Source: Caprella mutica (taxonomy: Eukaryota > Arthropoda > Malacostraca > Amphipoda > Caprellidae). Taken from it: a DNA stretch of 64,000 nt. The notes beneath the pieces were generated by a model that did no database searches, was not told the origin of the DNA, and saw only the letters and a program-made list of their open reading frames with translations. Made by a program: the position numbers and the translations under genes. Numbering within the stretch: the stretch's first letter is position 1; every line of letters starts with the position of its first letter. This document shows positions 33,258 to 47,899 of the stretch, in pieces. Location of the stretch: NCBI GenBank assembly GCA_947561585.1, contig CANNZV010001587.1, forward strand, positions 62,001-126,000, given 5' to 3'.

Positions 33258-33458
33258 TGATTGAACTTAAAATAAGGCTATTTGTACTTAAAATATGGCT
33301 ATTTGAACTTAAAATAAGGCTATTTGAACTTAAAATAAGGCTATTTGAACTTAAAATAAGGCTATTTGAACTTAAAATAAGGCTATTTGAACTTAAAATA
33401 CAGTTATTCAAACTTAAAATAAGGTTATTCGAAATTAAATCAAAGTTATTAGAACTTT
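33258..33458. repeat. 21-bp tandem array, about 9 units
   Basis: The unit is GAACTTAAAATAAGGCTATT plus T. Being a multiple of three without stops, it produces the RLFELKI-type + frame and ILSSNSL-type - frame; neither has gene context. Confidence 0.9.
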
Positions 33459-35900
33459 AGAGTAAATTTAAAATTTGATTGGAATTAAAGTTAGGCTACA
33501 GAAGCTTTTCTTCTTCTTCTGTCAAGTTTGTACCAAACATGATATTTTTAGCCATTTGTTGCACATAATTATGGAATTATAATTTTTGTTCAAGAAATTA
33601 TGGGAAGAAATTATTATTTTTGGCATTTTATGAAATTTAAAATGATTACCTTAATAACAAGGTTTATCCTTAATCATGATCTATTATTACAATCATTGAT
33701 GTCACCTCAAAATATGTTTTTGAACTACATCAATGCAATTAAGATTTCGTAATGTACATAATAATTGATACCAGCATAAAACATTTGTTAAATAATCCCT
33801 ATGCAATATTATTATTCCCATTTAGTTTAAAAGAAAAAGTGAATCAACAACAATTTGTGTTTCTACATATATGTAAATATTAAAGTTTTTACAACTAAAG
33901 TTACATCATTAATATGATGAGAGGGGATATTAAATAATTCTCCTCTGATATAACTGCTTATTTATTCATTGATACGATAAAAATAGTCAATTAAAATGAT
34001 ACATTCCCTCCTATAGAGAGTATGTAAATAGCACCAATGTATCATTTCAATATATTGGTGGTAGGTGTGTATCCATTGCCTTTTGTTCCAATTACTTGGC
34101 ATTACTTATTCATAGTCCATTGTTGGTATTGAAATTATCTTCACATTCAGTCGTGTATGCAAAAAGAATTGCCAAAACGAATAAAAGCAGCAATGCATGT
34201 TATTTATAAATATAGTGACATGAGTTGTTAACAACAAAAAGCTATTATAATCTTTATTTCCAATTGCTGGGTAGTCAATTATTCATTTGATTCTTCAGTA
34301 AATAACAAAGTAATCCTTTATGTAGTTGCGGCTTTATTTAGATGGCGTATAAGAATATAGCATTAAGAGGTAAAATCAAAGACAACGAAATAGAAAGTCT
34401 TGCAATTAATAACTCATTATTATCTGTAAGTAAGGAAATTATCTTTGGATCGTGATGGCTCTCCCTCACGCATTCTTATCCATCTCTAATCTTATAATAA
34501 GTACGGGAGTTCATGGTAAACAAAACACAATTCTACCGCCTGTCTGCCTGCCTACCTGCCTACCTATATTCTACACAACATCGCCTACTATAGTGGCATG
34601 TAGGCTATAGTCACAGACATCAACTATATTATACAATAACTACATTAACAGTAAACTATATATAGCAACTTCATAAACAATATAGTGAGATATAAGTTAC
34701 ATTGAAAGACACTTAGACATCAACTTTAATTTATATACAATAACTACATTAACAAATAGTGTACAATTCATTTTACAATAAGATATGCTATAATGAAACA
34801 CAAGCTTAATTACTGTATTATAATGTGGATGATATAACTGAATTAATAAAATATATTTATTTCCATATAGGTAATTATCAACTTGTGAAATATATGTACA
34901 TTTTCTATCTGATATTTTCTTATAAATATATTTAAAAATATACTTTAATTCCTCATGCAGTTATTACATAGGTATAGCTATTTTATTATTCATTTAAAAA
35001 ATGAAATTAATTCTAATTTAAATTAGATGATATTTTTATGGTCTATATAATTATTTATTCAATGATATATATTGAAAGCACAATTCAAATATAGAATGTA
35101 CCTATAGTCACATTATAGTTAATCTTTAATATTATTATTAAAATGGCAAAGACTATAAATCAAATAAGTCATAGAATCAGAAATATGCCACACTTCTCTG
35201 AATGCAGTAAATTACAATATAAGTTTGACATCACTGCCTCATGCTGTAGGAAACAAAACTAGTTAGTATTAAACGGTTATTTGTGTGTGGCCAGGTAAAA
35301 ATTGTACTCATTTTCGTTGAAGTTAATAAAAAAATATCCTAATTTATCAGTCTAGTTATTTACAGTTGAATGTCAGTAATCACATTACAGTATATAGTAC
35401 ATGATAATTAAATATTGAGTTATTCAAATACTTAAGTAATTGAGTTCAAAAATACATGATAGAAAAGCTTCTCCCTACTCTCAATGAAGTAAATTAAGAA
35501 ATAAAATACGGAAATACGGTTTAATCTCCATTGAACAAATCCAAAAAATAGAAATGATTAAATAGGAACTCATTGAATATATTTAATCTTCAACTACAAT
35601 ATATATTACTCATTATTCAGGTTTTTATGGCGCTTGAATAAATTTATAGCTTGTGTGATGCGTCTTAAAATAGTGGGAATAAAATAAAAATTATATTTAT
35701 CAACATGTAATAAAAATAATTTTCTGCATACGAATTGCAAGAAAAACTCATAAAGATTCCTATCAGCTTTTTAATGTACGCACAAATATAAAAAAACATC
35801 ATTGCTATTATTTATCTGGTACATATAACAATGAGTACGCATATGTAAGTACTTGGATAAGACATTTCAAGTTTTGAACATCCACCAGTTCGTAAAAGTA
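33459..35900. other. AT-rich spacer, no gene seen
   Basis: Only short CTGCCTGCCTACCTGCC microsatellite sequence at about 34540-34565 and two diverged ATAGACATCAACTATATT-like copies near 34610-34750. Confidence 0.45.
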
Positions 35901-35902
35901 GT

Positions 35903-36656
35903 TACAATGTCCTTAACTACATAGAGGCAATGTTACAATGTCCTTAACTACATGGAGGCAATGTCACAATGTCCTTAACTACATGGAGGCAATGTCACAA
36001 TGTCTTTAACCACATAGAGGCAATGTCACAATATCCTTAACCACATAGAGGCAATGTCACAATGTCCTTAACTACATGGAGGCAATGTCACAATGTCCTT
36101 AACCACATGGAGGCAATGTCACAATGTCCTTAACTACGTGGAGGCAATGTCACAATGTCCTTATCCACATGGAGGCAATGTCACAATATCCTTAACTATG
36201 TGGAGGCAATGTTACAATGTCCTTAACTATGTGGAGGCAATGTCACAATGTCCTTAACCACATAGAGACAATTTCACAATGTCGTTAACTATAGAGACAA
36301 TGTCCAAATGTCCTTAATCACATAGAGGCAATGTCACAATGTCCTTAACTATAGAGACAATGTCACAATGTCCGTAACTATAGAGACAATGTCACAATGT
36401 TCTTAACTACAGAGACAATGTCACAATGTTCTTAACTATAGAGACAATGCACAATGTTCTTAACTATAGAGACAATGTCACAATGTTCTTAACTATAGAG
36501 ACAATGTCACAATGTTCTTAACTATAGAGACAATGTCACAATGTTCTTAACTATAGAGACAATGCACAATGTTCTTAACTATAGAGACAATGTCACAATG
36601 TTCTTAACTATAGAGACAATGTCACAATGTTCTTAACTACAGAGACAATGTCACAA
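35903..36656. repeat. 31-bp to 29-bp tandem array, about 25 units
   Basis: The left part has a 31-bp unit (ACAATGTCCTTAACTACATG plus GAGGCAATGTC). From about 36270 the unit becomes 29 bp (ACAATGTTCTTAACTATAGA plus GACAATGTC) with two 27-bp versions. The change of unit and the greater uniformity of the right half suggest that a deletion variant was amplified later. Confidence 0.9.
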
Positions 36657-39600
36657 CTACTGTAGCCAGTAACACCAATCGCATGCCTCAATGTGATGTA
36701 TACCAATGTGAAAATTATGCTAATCCAATGAAATTTGAACCGTCTTCGCAAACGCAGATTCTATTGAATAAATTTGAAAAAGATTCTTTTTCATGAGTAC
36801 TGTTAAGAATTCCAGTTTGATGATGCAAGACTGAAATTAATTAGAATTTGTATATTTAGTAAAGTGCTTTTCATGAAGAAAGTGATGTTATATCATCATA
36901 AATGGTGACAAAGTAACCTCTGCTTACTCCCATAATGTTGTATGATTATTAAATATATGCAATAGGTAATCTAAGGATAAAACATTTATATTGTAGTAAT
37001 GACATAGAATTAAACCTAAATACTATTCATAACAACAGTTCACAATCTATAATGATGGCGTAATATATTTTTAAGTAAGCAAAGTAATTCTCAGAAAGTT
37101 TCATAGTCAAGCGCCATTAATTACTCACTGTTGAAATGGTAATTGTACGAAACACACAGCTAGCCAATAGGTTATTTATCAAAAAGGACAAAACCAGTGC
37201 ATCCATGGCATTTAAATAGCTAGTTCCAAATTATAATTGGCTCTCCTAACAATGCTTTACTGCAGTCGTGATGACGTACACATTAAAGGGCATTATTTGC
37301 TAGGACTTATAAATGTGATTAATATGATATCTCAATTAAAAGAAAATTACTAGCAGATCAGACATCCATTTGATAAAAGAGCAAAGTAAGTTAGAGTCGA
37401 GTGTGCAGCAACTAAACTCATTGCAATCGGTGAGAAATTGACAGTGTTTAGCATTTTGAAGAGTAATTGATTTGGAAAAACAAATCGTCAGAAAGTTATT
37501 TACGTAAATGTAAGATGTTACTAAAGAATTTCATGTGAGATTTTTGCGTAAAACTGTATAGTGTTTTGGTACTATTTACGGGAAAATGTAATAGTTAAAT
37601 ATGTTTCATTTTTGGAGATGAACTGAATGGTATAATCAATTTCAGTTTCCTCAATTTGGGTGTGGGAAATAAGTGTCTCCACCCAATGTAAAATGCGTAA
37701 TAAAATGCATGTTCCATTCAAATGGGATTCGTGAAGACTTTTTTGCTAGTGCAACTTAAAATTTATAGTCGTTAATAATTTCAATGGAATAAATTCGGAG
37801 GGAGAAGAAATATTGCAATACAGGAGAAGAGAGGTGGGCGTTAGGGTTATAACGAGTACTATCGGCCACAGAGAAAGCTAAGTGAAGATGCATGCTATTC
37901 TTACCACACTAAACCCTTCTATCTACTGTGTGGGAGCTGTCGATTGAACTATGAACCTCACGTTCTTAGTCAAGGTACTATCAGTCACTTAAATAGCCTC
38001 TAAACCACTTAAAGAATAGGATTTATGCGGTTTATTTTATAGAAATATTTATATATAAATTCACTTTCAAATTGCCTAAAACCTAGTTTTTGTCAATCAA
38101 TTCATTATTGAAGATGTAAATTAAAACCCTTTAAGATGTTTTACAAATTTTACACACATAGCTCGCATATATCCGGGAGAGGGTGCATTATATGTTGCCG
38201 TAAGTACCTGTACGCAGGTAGTAATTAGCTGATCTCGAGTTAATGATCATTTGAGTGTCTAAGGCGGAGTTGCGAGTGATCGTGAGGAAGACTTTTTACC
38301 CACTGGCAGGAAAATTACACGGCATCCATTCAAGCTACTTGCCGTCAAACATACCCTCCTCATTTTCTCGATAGCTGCACATCTCCTTGCTAAAATACAC
38401 AGAAAAGTATTCTACTCACAAAATCGAAGTGACTGTTCTAGACTGATAATAATATTTACAATATCTACGTAACAATATTTGGGCAATGATATAGAGAGAA
38501 TAATGAAATAGAAACATGTTTGACAAATTCAAAAGTGTTTTAAAAAACACTTTTTTCGGTCTTTTACGTAAATTTGATATTCCAATCATAAATCAGAAAG
38601 AGGGAGGTAAATAATTTAAAGAAGAAAGGGTAACAGAATAATATAATATACACCGCAATCGAAGGGAATATCCTGTAGATATTTCAAAGAAGGAATTGCA
38701 AGTACTTTCATGGCTGAAAAACACGAGAAATTTCCTAGAGGTAAAAAGAGCTTTGTTAGTACCGTAATTATCCCTTTGCATTGATTTGGTCCGTAAAAAG
38801 ACACCTCAGCTGCTATTGAATGGTCCTCGCAATCGTGAAACAGAGATGGTAATCTCTGAAATAATAGAAATAACTCTAGGGAATTCATTCAATGTTATGT
38901 ATAGTGGCAAATAAAAATAATATAACTGAGGAAGTCTTTTCTTTGACAGATTGATTGTGTTGGACTAACCTTGATGGCACAGTTAAATGTATAAATGGAC
39001 ATTTTTAAAAGTAGTTGAATTGATTGGTGGTGTTTGAGTTATTGAATTTCAATTCAGAATGATATAAAATTTAACTACAGTCCCGTAAAAATTACTTTGG
39101 TAACATTAAATATCTTTAAAAATCACCAATTGTGTTAATTGAAGCTATCTCTCCTTACACTAATTATCTTATAGATATATGAAATTTAGCTGAAAACAAA
39201 TTATTCACAGTTTATAATCATTAATATTACCATGCAGTAATCCAATGAGACACTTATATGCACTTTCTTTATAATTGCAAACAAAATACGCATTCGTTTG
39301 ATAAGCAGATGCTTGCTTTACCATATATGTTTATGTTTGAACACGACTTTACATATTCAGCAGGATAGGTGTTGAAAAGAATTTCACGATTTTCTCCATA
39401 CCCCTGAAATTCACAACCTGATCGGCAATATTTTTTGGTGGTATTTTCCTTCGTCTCACCAACTCTCTGGCAGCAAATTAGGAATCAAAGAAATCGTGAG
39501 TTGTAAAGAACCTCTCAGGATATTATATTTCGCAGTATCTACCTCAAATGGTTTTATATTAAAAATATTTAATTGAGAAAATGATAGTTTTGTGCATCGA

Positions 39601-40745
39601 AGAAACTGTCACCGTTAAGTAGAGAATTTATTGGACGCTGCAGAGTCTCAGTTAATAAAGATTAAAAAGTAACATGGTCACGGAAATTTCCCTACAACAT
39701 TATTAATCACTTCACGAAATGTTCATTTATGGTTATTTTATTCATGTCGAGGATATCGTTGTTATTTTCCCAGGATTTCAGGGGACAGACTTTCGGAAAA
39801 AAATCGAATTCAAATTTTGTAGACTTTTTCACAAATCGTAATATTCAGGCTCTAGGAGAACTATTTAAAAATAAATAAATGTATAAATGTTCAATTCCAA
39901 ATGCACTAAATCAATAAATGGTGCAAAATATTTTGATAATGCAACCAAACGCATGTTGTATGACAGTAATAGCAGGTTAGTTTGGAAGATTAAATCATTT
40001 TTCTCTCACAAAGATGAAATTCATATTGCCCAGCATAAGTATATAATTTGTGAATTTAAGAAAATGCAAAACTTGTTGAAGTATTTTTTATTAAACACAT
40101 GCATAACCATCGATAAGAATCTTAATTTCAATCATCGACAACCATTACTTCGGTGTATGTTCTCTGCCATACCTGAGTAGTACCGAATAGTTTCACACCT
40201 GATCATAGAAGGATTTGATCCAAAGAGAGACAGTTGTATTGCCTCCATACTCTTCAGTGGCCTACCATAAGTTTCTCTCCCAGTCTTTCCTTCTATAATC
40301 ATCTAAATTTTATGAATGTATTTCAAAAAAAGAAAAACTTCAGGTCTATCTTATTTTGAAAACTATGAATCTTACACTTGTACTCAAATTGCAGGAAATT
40401 ATATTCGATATATGAAAACAACCTATAAAATCATTTCGTTTATCGAATACAGCATAGGCAAATAGACTGAAATGGTTAATGTAACATTTAAAACGGTGGT
40501 GTAAAACACTGGCTTCTGCAGTAGCTTGGAAATAGTATTGCTATATAATTTAATATTTTGAAGGCAAATAAGTGAACAATTGAGCTACCATAAGTATAAT
40601 GAATTATATAAGTTGTACTGTACTAGACAGACACGCTACTGTTTGACATGATTACATTCTATTATATCTATATATAGACATAACAATTGAAAAAAAAAAT
40701 TGTTTAGAAAATTTATCCCCATGGTTCTATAGCAGAGTTTAAAAA
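36657..40745. other. Spacer, no supported gene
   Basis: The frames at 38593-38888 (-) and 39887-40180 (+) lack family resemblance and splice or promoter context. A TATAAAT at about 37307 and a CAATCG/GTGAGA donor-like site at 37427 could mark an untranslated first exon, but nothing downstream supports it. Confidence 0.4.
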
Positions 40746-40825
40746 TTAGTTAGATTGTATTTATTGTTAGTTAAATTGTATTTGTTGTTAGTTAAATTGT
40801 TTTCATTGTTAGTTAAATTGTATGG
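40746..40825. repeat. 21-bp array, left part, interrupted by transposon insertion
   Basis: Four units of TTAGTTAAATTGTATTTGTT plus G. The array resumes at 42269-42302 with ATTGTATTTATTG and TTGGTTAGATTGTATTTGTT plus G. Confidence 0.75.
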
Positions 40826-40832
40826 ATCATTT

Positions 40833-42262
40833 AAGTGTACTTTAAGGACCCCATTGAATTTTTGAATGCATCTATGCTACGGCGTTCTGCATGGTATCCA
40901 GCGGTTTTTCTGAAAACATATTTGCCGAAACCAAATTCTCCGAAAACTAATTTGCCGAACCCTAATTCGCCAAACCGGATTCTCCGAATACGAATTTCCC
41001 AAAACCCAAATTTGTCGAAAACGGATTCGCCGAAGTGAAGATTCGCCGAAAGACAAATTTACCGAGAGACTTATTTAAAACAGAATGTAAAATTACACAA
41101 AAGTTACAGAAAAAAAAACGAAATCATTACCCTTAGTTACACTAAATAATCCTTTAATTATTCTATCTCTTCATCAATCATTGTAACTGTTAATCTTTGT
41201 ACCATTAAATAATTCTTTGTCTTTTCTTATTTTAAAGACGTTCAAGATTTATTCAGTCAGAATCAGTCAGTCAGCTATGGTAGCATGTTGCATTTCTTTC
41301 ATTTGAGCGTTTGGTTTTTTTTAGATTGTGTGTTTCTAGCGTGTTTATTCATTTTTGTAAATATCCCATGTTTACTGTATATTTTTTATTCAGTTGTTAA
41401 TAGTATACCATACATAAGGTGTTTTGTGGCTGACATTATTAATATTTATTTCATTTATTGCGTTTAAAATATAAAATTGTTAGTAATGAATAACATAACA
41501 ATTAGATATATTTATATCTTCCCAATATACCTCTAACTTCAAAGATAGTGTCACTTGCATGAATAAATTTGTTTCAGGTAAAAAGATTGATTTTTATCAA
41601 CCCTTTTTAGTAATGCCATATATACATATTAATATTTAATATATACAGTTAGATATATGAATTTAGCAAAATGATACCAAATTAGCGGAATACAAATTTA
41701 TATAGCAATAGTAATGTCAAACTCATATAAGAAATAAGTTTTTATAAGCATAAGCTACAAAGTCCAACAGAATGTTATTTTTTAATACATTAAATTTGAT
41801 TTTCGATAAATTCGTCTTTCGGAAAATTTGTCCTTCGTCAAATCCGTTTTCGGCCAATTTGGGATTCAGAAAAAACGTATTCGGAAAATCCGTTTCGGCA
41901 AATTAGTTTTCGGCAAATTTGGTTTCGGCCAATTCGTTTTCGGAAAATCAGTCTAGACCCGTTCTGCATGTCTTGAATGCAATCAAATCGAAATAATTCT
42001 CCTGCTACGGTGTTGAGAGCTACAAAAAATGCATGAAGCAAACACAATTATCTAGTTAAAAAGATAGAAATAGTAAGAAATAATAACAAAATGTTAACTA
42101 ATATATGAATATATAATAATCATTTTAATGAAATAAAATCATTATAAGGAAATAAAATCATTATAAGAAAATAAGGATACTTTAAGGACCCCAAATTTCC
42201 AAACTATACCCCAAGTGTAGTTTAAGGACCTCAGATTGAGCTGGGGTCCTTAAACTACACTT
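40833..42262. mobile_element. TIR element (AAGTGTA-TTTAAGGACCCC) inserted in the 21-bp array
   Basis: Left end AAGTGTACTTTAAGGACCCC pairs with the right end, which reads AAGTGTAGTTTAAGGACCCC on the other strand. The right end is a near-perfect 50-bp hairpin (42213-42262), with a further TTTAAGGACCCC copy at about 42181. A MULE-like element is nested inside at 40893-41960. Target duplication not resolved. Confidence 0.55.
40893..41960. mobile_element. MULE-like element with iterated TIRs (CCGAAAA words), 9-bp target duplication
   Basis: Inverted repeats of about 175 bp are made of some nine variants of a roughly 18-20-bp word such as ATTTGCCGAAAACTAA and are colinear between the two ends. Termini GGTATCC and GGGTCT; flanking GTTCTGCAT at 40884-40892 and 41961-41969 is identical. 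Long TIRs and a 9-bp duplication point to a Mutator-like element. The interior has no transposase. Confidence 0.7.
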
Positions 42263-42302
42263 GATCCCATTGTATTTATTGTTGGTTAGATTGTATTTGT
42301 TG

Positions 42303-45300
42303 TTTCGTATGTAAACCGTTGGGCATATTAAATTTAAAGTTATATTAAATAATACATTAAATATTACATTAAAATATTATATTAGATATTACGTATAAAC
42401 TACAAAGAAAATTAGGAATTTCTGCCCAAGTAAAAGAATTATCTCAAATCAAAAGTGTATCATACATGTTTATGATTTGATCAGAGAATTGATAAATAAA
42501 ATATGTAGAATAATCTATATAATTTACACCAAATAAAAGAAAAACAACTTGTTTTCTTATAAATATTTGAGTAAATATTTTGAGCTGTAAATTTATACAT
42601 TATAATTATATATTATTTGCAATTTAGATCAAAATTATTGATAGTAATATTTGTGTAGGTATACCTACTATAGTAAAAGGTATTTTCATTAGCTTTTAGC
42701 AGTCTCTCAGGGATCTATTGGAGAAGTTTCTTATGCACATTTTAGCATTTGAAGAAAAATCAGAATTTCATTTTCCGTAGCTTTTCTTCCCACGGATCTA
42801 GACTGAGGCAGCGCTCCTAATAGTTCCTAGATCACGAAACACGATCCATTTTTCTCCCTTTCAAATAATTTATTATAGCAGAGCTTGAGAGGAATATTAC
42901 AAAGTGTCACACACTGTTAGGAAGGGCAATGTTTTGCACCGATAGATTGCACTCAAAGAATATCCTCACAAATCAGTGCAGAACACATGCACTTAGCACG
43001 AGAGAATTGCACTGTTTAAATAACGCATGCACTGAGTTGTTACTTGGTATGCTGCTTAAAATTACTGTGAGGAAGACACTGTGTTACACATTACCATATA
43101 TGAACTTACCAACCAAAGAACATTAATGTGTACGTTAACTGGAATTTATTAGTTTAAAATTATGCAGGCATGCATAATTACTTTATTGTAAAATTGGTGA
43201 GTGTGTTTTAACATGACTTCAGAGACAATTGTTATACAGTCTCAAGTTCAAAGTTAAATCCAAAGAGTGTGAATTTATGAAAGGCAAGGTAGAAAAAATC
43301 ACAGGTGAAAAGAATGCTCCAGCCCCGTATTTCTTATCGTCACTATCGACATATTTCACAATCCATTTCGCTAATTGAACTTCATAATCGCAAACTGAAA
43401 GATAATCAAAGTAAATAATGACTCCCTTTGTAGATCGCTCTGCCGATAATAGAAGCATACTAAGATCTTGCCGATAAATTAAATCGTTTGAAAATTATTT
43501 ACTGTTTGCCTTTCGCTGCAATGCAAATACGAATGAATCGTTAGAGTTAATTTGTGGTCTGCTATGAAAAAAGACTGAAAGAAAATACTTGAAATTAGAA
43601 TGAAGGGACAAACGCAGCTGAAAAAGTATTCTGAGTGAGCATTAAAAAATTTATAGGTTTAGCCTTGTTATATATTTATTAATATTTTATTTCTGCTTCT
43701 AGAATTTAATGTAAACTAAATTCTATAGTATTAAATTATATGTTTTATGCAATTATAATAACTTAGTTCTACATTATGCTAATTCGTTAATTTCTATTAG
43801 GTAAATTGAGTAGGTTTAATTGAGGAAAGGGAGACTTCCCAAAAGTCATTTAAAAACATTGAACTAACCTCTATAGGCCGCTAAAAATAAAGATGGAGTA
43901 TAGCAAGAAAACTGACTTTGAAGCATTTATTATATTTTTATTTAAAGATTCAATACCTTCTAGGCATAATCATCAAATACTGAAATGTTAATTATTCGAA
44001 GTTGTTATTATTACGAAATTAAATATTCGATCATTATTATAAATAAACATAACCCTCACAAAGTTTGTAAAAGGGCTGGGTATACTCTTAAACACTGAGA
44101 AAAGACACTAAGTAATAAATAATAAATAGGAAACATTAAGTTAATTGTATTCTGTGCAACCTAAGTTCAGAATAAGTTGCATGAACATAATTTATATACC
44201 CTACTACCCGAGGCACGTATTTTCACGATGGACAGCTTTGAAGTATTGCACCAGAATTCAATTGCGAAGGATATATTAGAATGAATAAAAGAGTTATTGA
44301 GCATTAACAAAAAAATGCAAGATTTGCTTGCAGTACCCTCTTAATTAAAAGTCACCAGAATTCAGATCTAGATTGCAACTTGGACAAGCAACGACGACTA
44401 TTCTAGAAATTTGGCTTGTAACATTTCAATTTTCACCGCCATTTGTAATTTAATATAAGGTTAGAAAAAATGTGTTCATTTACTGTTTTTCATATGATCG
44501 ACTCACCATTAACATTCACCGAGCTGCCATATTCATCTCTAAGCCAGTACACAGATCAATTTCTCTATAGATGTTACCAACCGATGACATTACCTTTACG
44601 CCACATTGTCTTCTTGTTTTCCATCTCATTTGGATGCACCAAATCAAGCATGCATATTTTTTTCGGTTTTTGGGATAGAAATAATTAATATATGCAATGA
44701 CAGAACTAATCATAGCTATACTATCATCAGACTATATTAGTTAAGAAGTTTCACACCAAGATGAACGTCTCCTAATGCACTCATTGATTGATAATTCCAT
44801 TGCATTTTCAATTGGAATCTTCCATACACATCTTCATAAGATGACCATTCAAGTCATGAACATCTAGAACAATCAAGGCGTTGTTCTACAGTGTTTGTAA
44901 GTCATTATCATGATAAACGTGAACATAGCAGCCATTCAGAAAACAATTGCGATATAACTGTCTGCTTAAATACCCTGCAGATTTTGCTGCAGAGAGAACA
45001 TCTCAATTTCAGATATCGCAACGGGAAGAGGGTGTGCAACGTGTACAACTGTGTTCGCTATAAGACGAACAAGGACGGACGAACTTGAGATGAACAAGGA
45101 CATACTGAGTTATCGGTATGAAAATTTGCATACCACTTTAATATTTAGCAAGTGGTGGGAATTTGAAGTCATCATTCACAACCAAATAACATTTAAAGAA
45201 TTTCATCAATTTGTGGTTGATGATCCAAAAGATTCTTTTAGTAATGTTTATTCATTAGTTCATCCGAGTAACCTATTATGAACCTAGAAACTAAACTCAG

Positions 45301-47245
45301 AATATTCTATTCAATTGAGTCACAACTAAATACATTAATAATGTATATACATAGGGTTTAACATCTCTATTATAATATGGAGACTAACTCGTTTTACAGT
45401 GCGATGCTATCAGCATTTCAAAATCACAAGAGCCAATTAGTGACAAATTGGGCAAAAAATAGTTACGCTAATTGCAGTAGTGATTCAGTTCGGAATGACT
45501 GGTGAGATCAATTTGCATAATGATTCGCCCAATTAGAGATACTACCACTCAAATTCTATACATAGTTACTTGATGTTTCGATGACTAATAAATAACCTAC
45601 TACATATTACAACTCCATCGGCAGGAAAAAGGTTTTGTTCAAAATTAATGATTAAAAAATTGCACTAATTTCATCTATTTTAAACCTCAATTTGAATCAA
45701 AATCAATTTTGCATCATGTGACATATTCATAACCGTGAAGTTACTTTATTTTCGAATTTAACATTTCTATTAACAGGTGAGTGGAAAGTAAAAGCAGTAA
45801 ATAAAATGAAATGGAGGGACTGAATAACCCCCTGAGACTTCACAGCAATCAAATTTCTATGAATGTTATCAATAACAAGTTGTTTACTGCCCAGTCTATC
45901 GAGGTCGGGTCACAGTTTATACTGTCGCACGATCGCCTTTGGCAACAATTATAGTTGTCGTACACCGCCAGACATCATGCAGCTAATATCACCTTATTAA
46001 CGAGATACTCCATTGATATGAACTGACAATAGTTACACAGTTCTACTGAGTATGGATTGTCTGAGGTTATTCGAGACTGATGGATAGCAGTTGCCAGCTT
46101 AGTATTTACTCAATTACTTCCCGAATGACTTCAATTATGTTCTAATGACACACATTCGTGCAATTAACTACAATCTGAGAGACTCATGGGCACAATTTTC
46201 TTAAGGGATGCGAACAATAGCTTCAATAAACTGTAGGTGCTTCTAATATTTCAAAATCTTTTCAACAAAACAAATAAAATAGACACATCCTCTAAATAAA
46301 ATTGAAAGAATATTTCACAGATATACAGTATAGAGTACAAACGGTATAATAGAATCCTTTGACATTTCACTTGGATTGTTAGGTGGTATTTAATATGAAA
46401 GAGATGTCACGGAATCATTCATATTTTAGCTATTTTTTATATTTAGGTATCGTCAGTGGGACTAACTACGATTAAATCAACTGTAGAACAAATTACAGTG
46501 AAATATATTTGTATTTCACAATTTACAGGCAATTTCACCTAGCGTCAATCGGAGTAAATGACCACACTTTTTGCACAAATATCACTGAAAACCTGATTGA
46601 GCGGCAATCTTTATATTGGGTGTGTACATTGGTAACTCTAATTTTGACTGACATAATTGTGAGTTTCCAGATCAATAGCTTCAACAGAAATCGAATAGTT
46701 TATATTTGTGATCAATGTTATTTGAAAATTATTTTTCTGAGGAGCAAAATTACGTTCTTTAACAAAATTGTCTGATTATTAATAAGTTTTATATCATTAT
46801 TACCCTTTAAATTTTGAATGCAGTCAGACGATCTGTGCCAAAATAACATGCAAGTTTCTGTTATTTTTCCAATAGCATCCAATAGCATAAAAACCTACTT
46901 TTTTTGTAGTATCAACAAAACCGTTCTCTGTATGTACATACATTATATTGTTTAATTTCAAACTGAAAGCTGTTGATTACAGGGTCCGCTTTTAAAATAG
47001 GACATCCAAAAAGAAATAGTAATACTCAAGTGTAAAAAAATAATAGTGAGGTAATAGTAGTCAGTTATACGGGTCCACAGACAGGACTCTCTAAATCTCT
47101 TGATCAAAACACCTCTGACTGTTATTTATATATTGTTATGCATTATATAATCATTTTAAAAGTATTTGTCCTTGAAAATTTGAACTTGCCTACCAATTTG
47201 TATTATCTATTCATGTGAGGTCACACTTATATTTATTATTTAATT
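42303..47245. other. Spacer, no supported gene
   Basis: Open frames of 60-90 codons are scattered here without family resemblance. A slightly less AT-rich stretch at 45780-46210 is unexplained. Confidence 0.4.
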
Positions 47246-47252
47246 GTTGAAT

Positions 47253-47325
47253 ATTATTCTGCGGCCCGGTACCATATTGTCCCGCAGTCTGTACCGGTCC
47301 GCGGACCGGGAGTTGCCGACCACTA
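47253..47325 (-). mobile_element. One end of a hAT-type element
   Basis: The - strand reads GTAGTGGTCGGCAACTCCCG followed by GTCCGCGGACCGGT. This is the GTGGT-GGCAAC terminus and GGTCCGCGGACCGG palindrome seen at ends of many animal hAT elements. No opposite end or target duplication found. Confidence 0.5.
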
Positions 47326-47412
47326 CTCTAGCGAAACGGCAAGCTACTCCTCTTTATGTAATAGGTATACACTTTCTGAATATTCTTCAAATGGAGCTGG
47401 TAGGCCAAATTT

Positions 47413-47688
47413 GGTTCCAGGAGATTTCTGTCTTGAAAAATTGGGTCTCGGAACATTCGGTCTCTGGTATACATAAAATTATTATTAATTAGATGTAAAT
47501 GGGGGGGGGGGGGGGGCGTGCCGCCTTCGAAACCCCTGCCAGGACATTGAGCAATAATGAAGTGTGCAGTACAATAAAATATTGGATACAGCAAACTACA
47601 TAACGGTTATTTATGTTGAGAGGTCATTCATAATTTTGAGACCAAAATTTCAAGACAGAATATTCAGAGACCGAAATTTCCGGGCACC
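47413..47688. mobile_element. MULE-like MITE with GGTCTC/GAGACCGAAATTT termini, perfect 9-bp duplication
   Basis: Termini GGTTCCAGGAGATTT and GGTGCCCGGAAATTT (other strand) continue as inverted repeats of iterated TCTGTCTTGAAA and GGTCTC words. GCCAAATTT flanks both sides exactly (47404-47412 and 47689-47697). The interior carries a run of about 17 G's. Its right half matches 63880-64000. Confidence 0.75.
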
Positions 47689-47899
47689 GCCAAATTTCCA
47701 TCAGAGCAAATAAATAAAGCTTATCCCTAAGGAAAGTCTGAAACTGTTTTGCTCTGAACGATGACGCAGAGTTTTGAACAAACATGCTTAGGAAGAATCG
47801 CAGTTTCTACTAATCCAATTAGACAACAAATCGTCAATCAGAAACTTCAAATATTCCGCTGTGTTAATTTGATTCCAAATTCAATGAAATGTGGAGACA

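Noticed and set aside
47505..47521. G run as a telomeric or quadruplex signal
   Set aside because: A simple homopolymer inside a MITE, probably slippage or an assembly uncertainty; the second MITE copy has a different short C-rich version.
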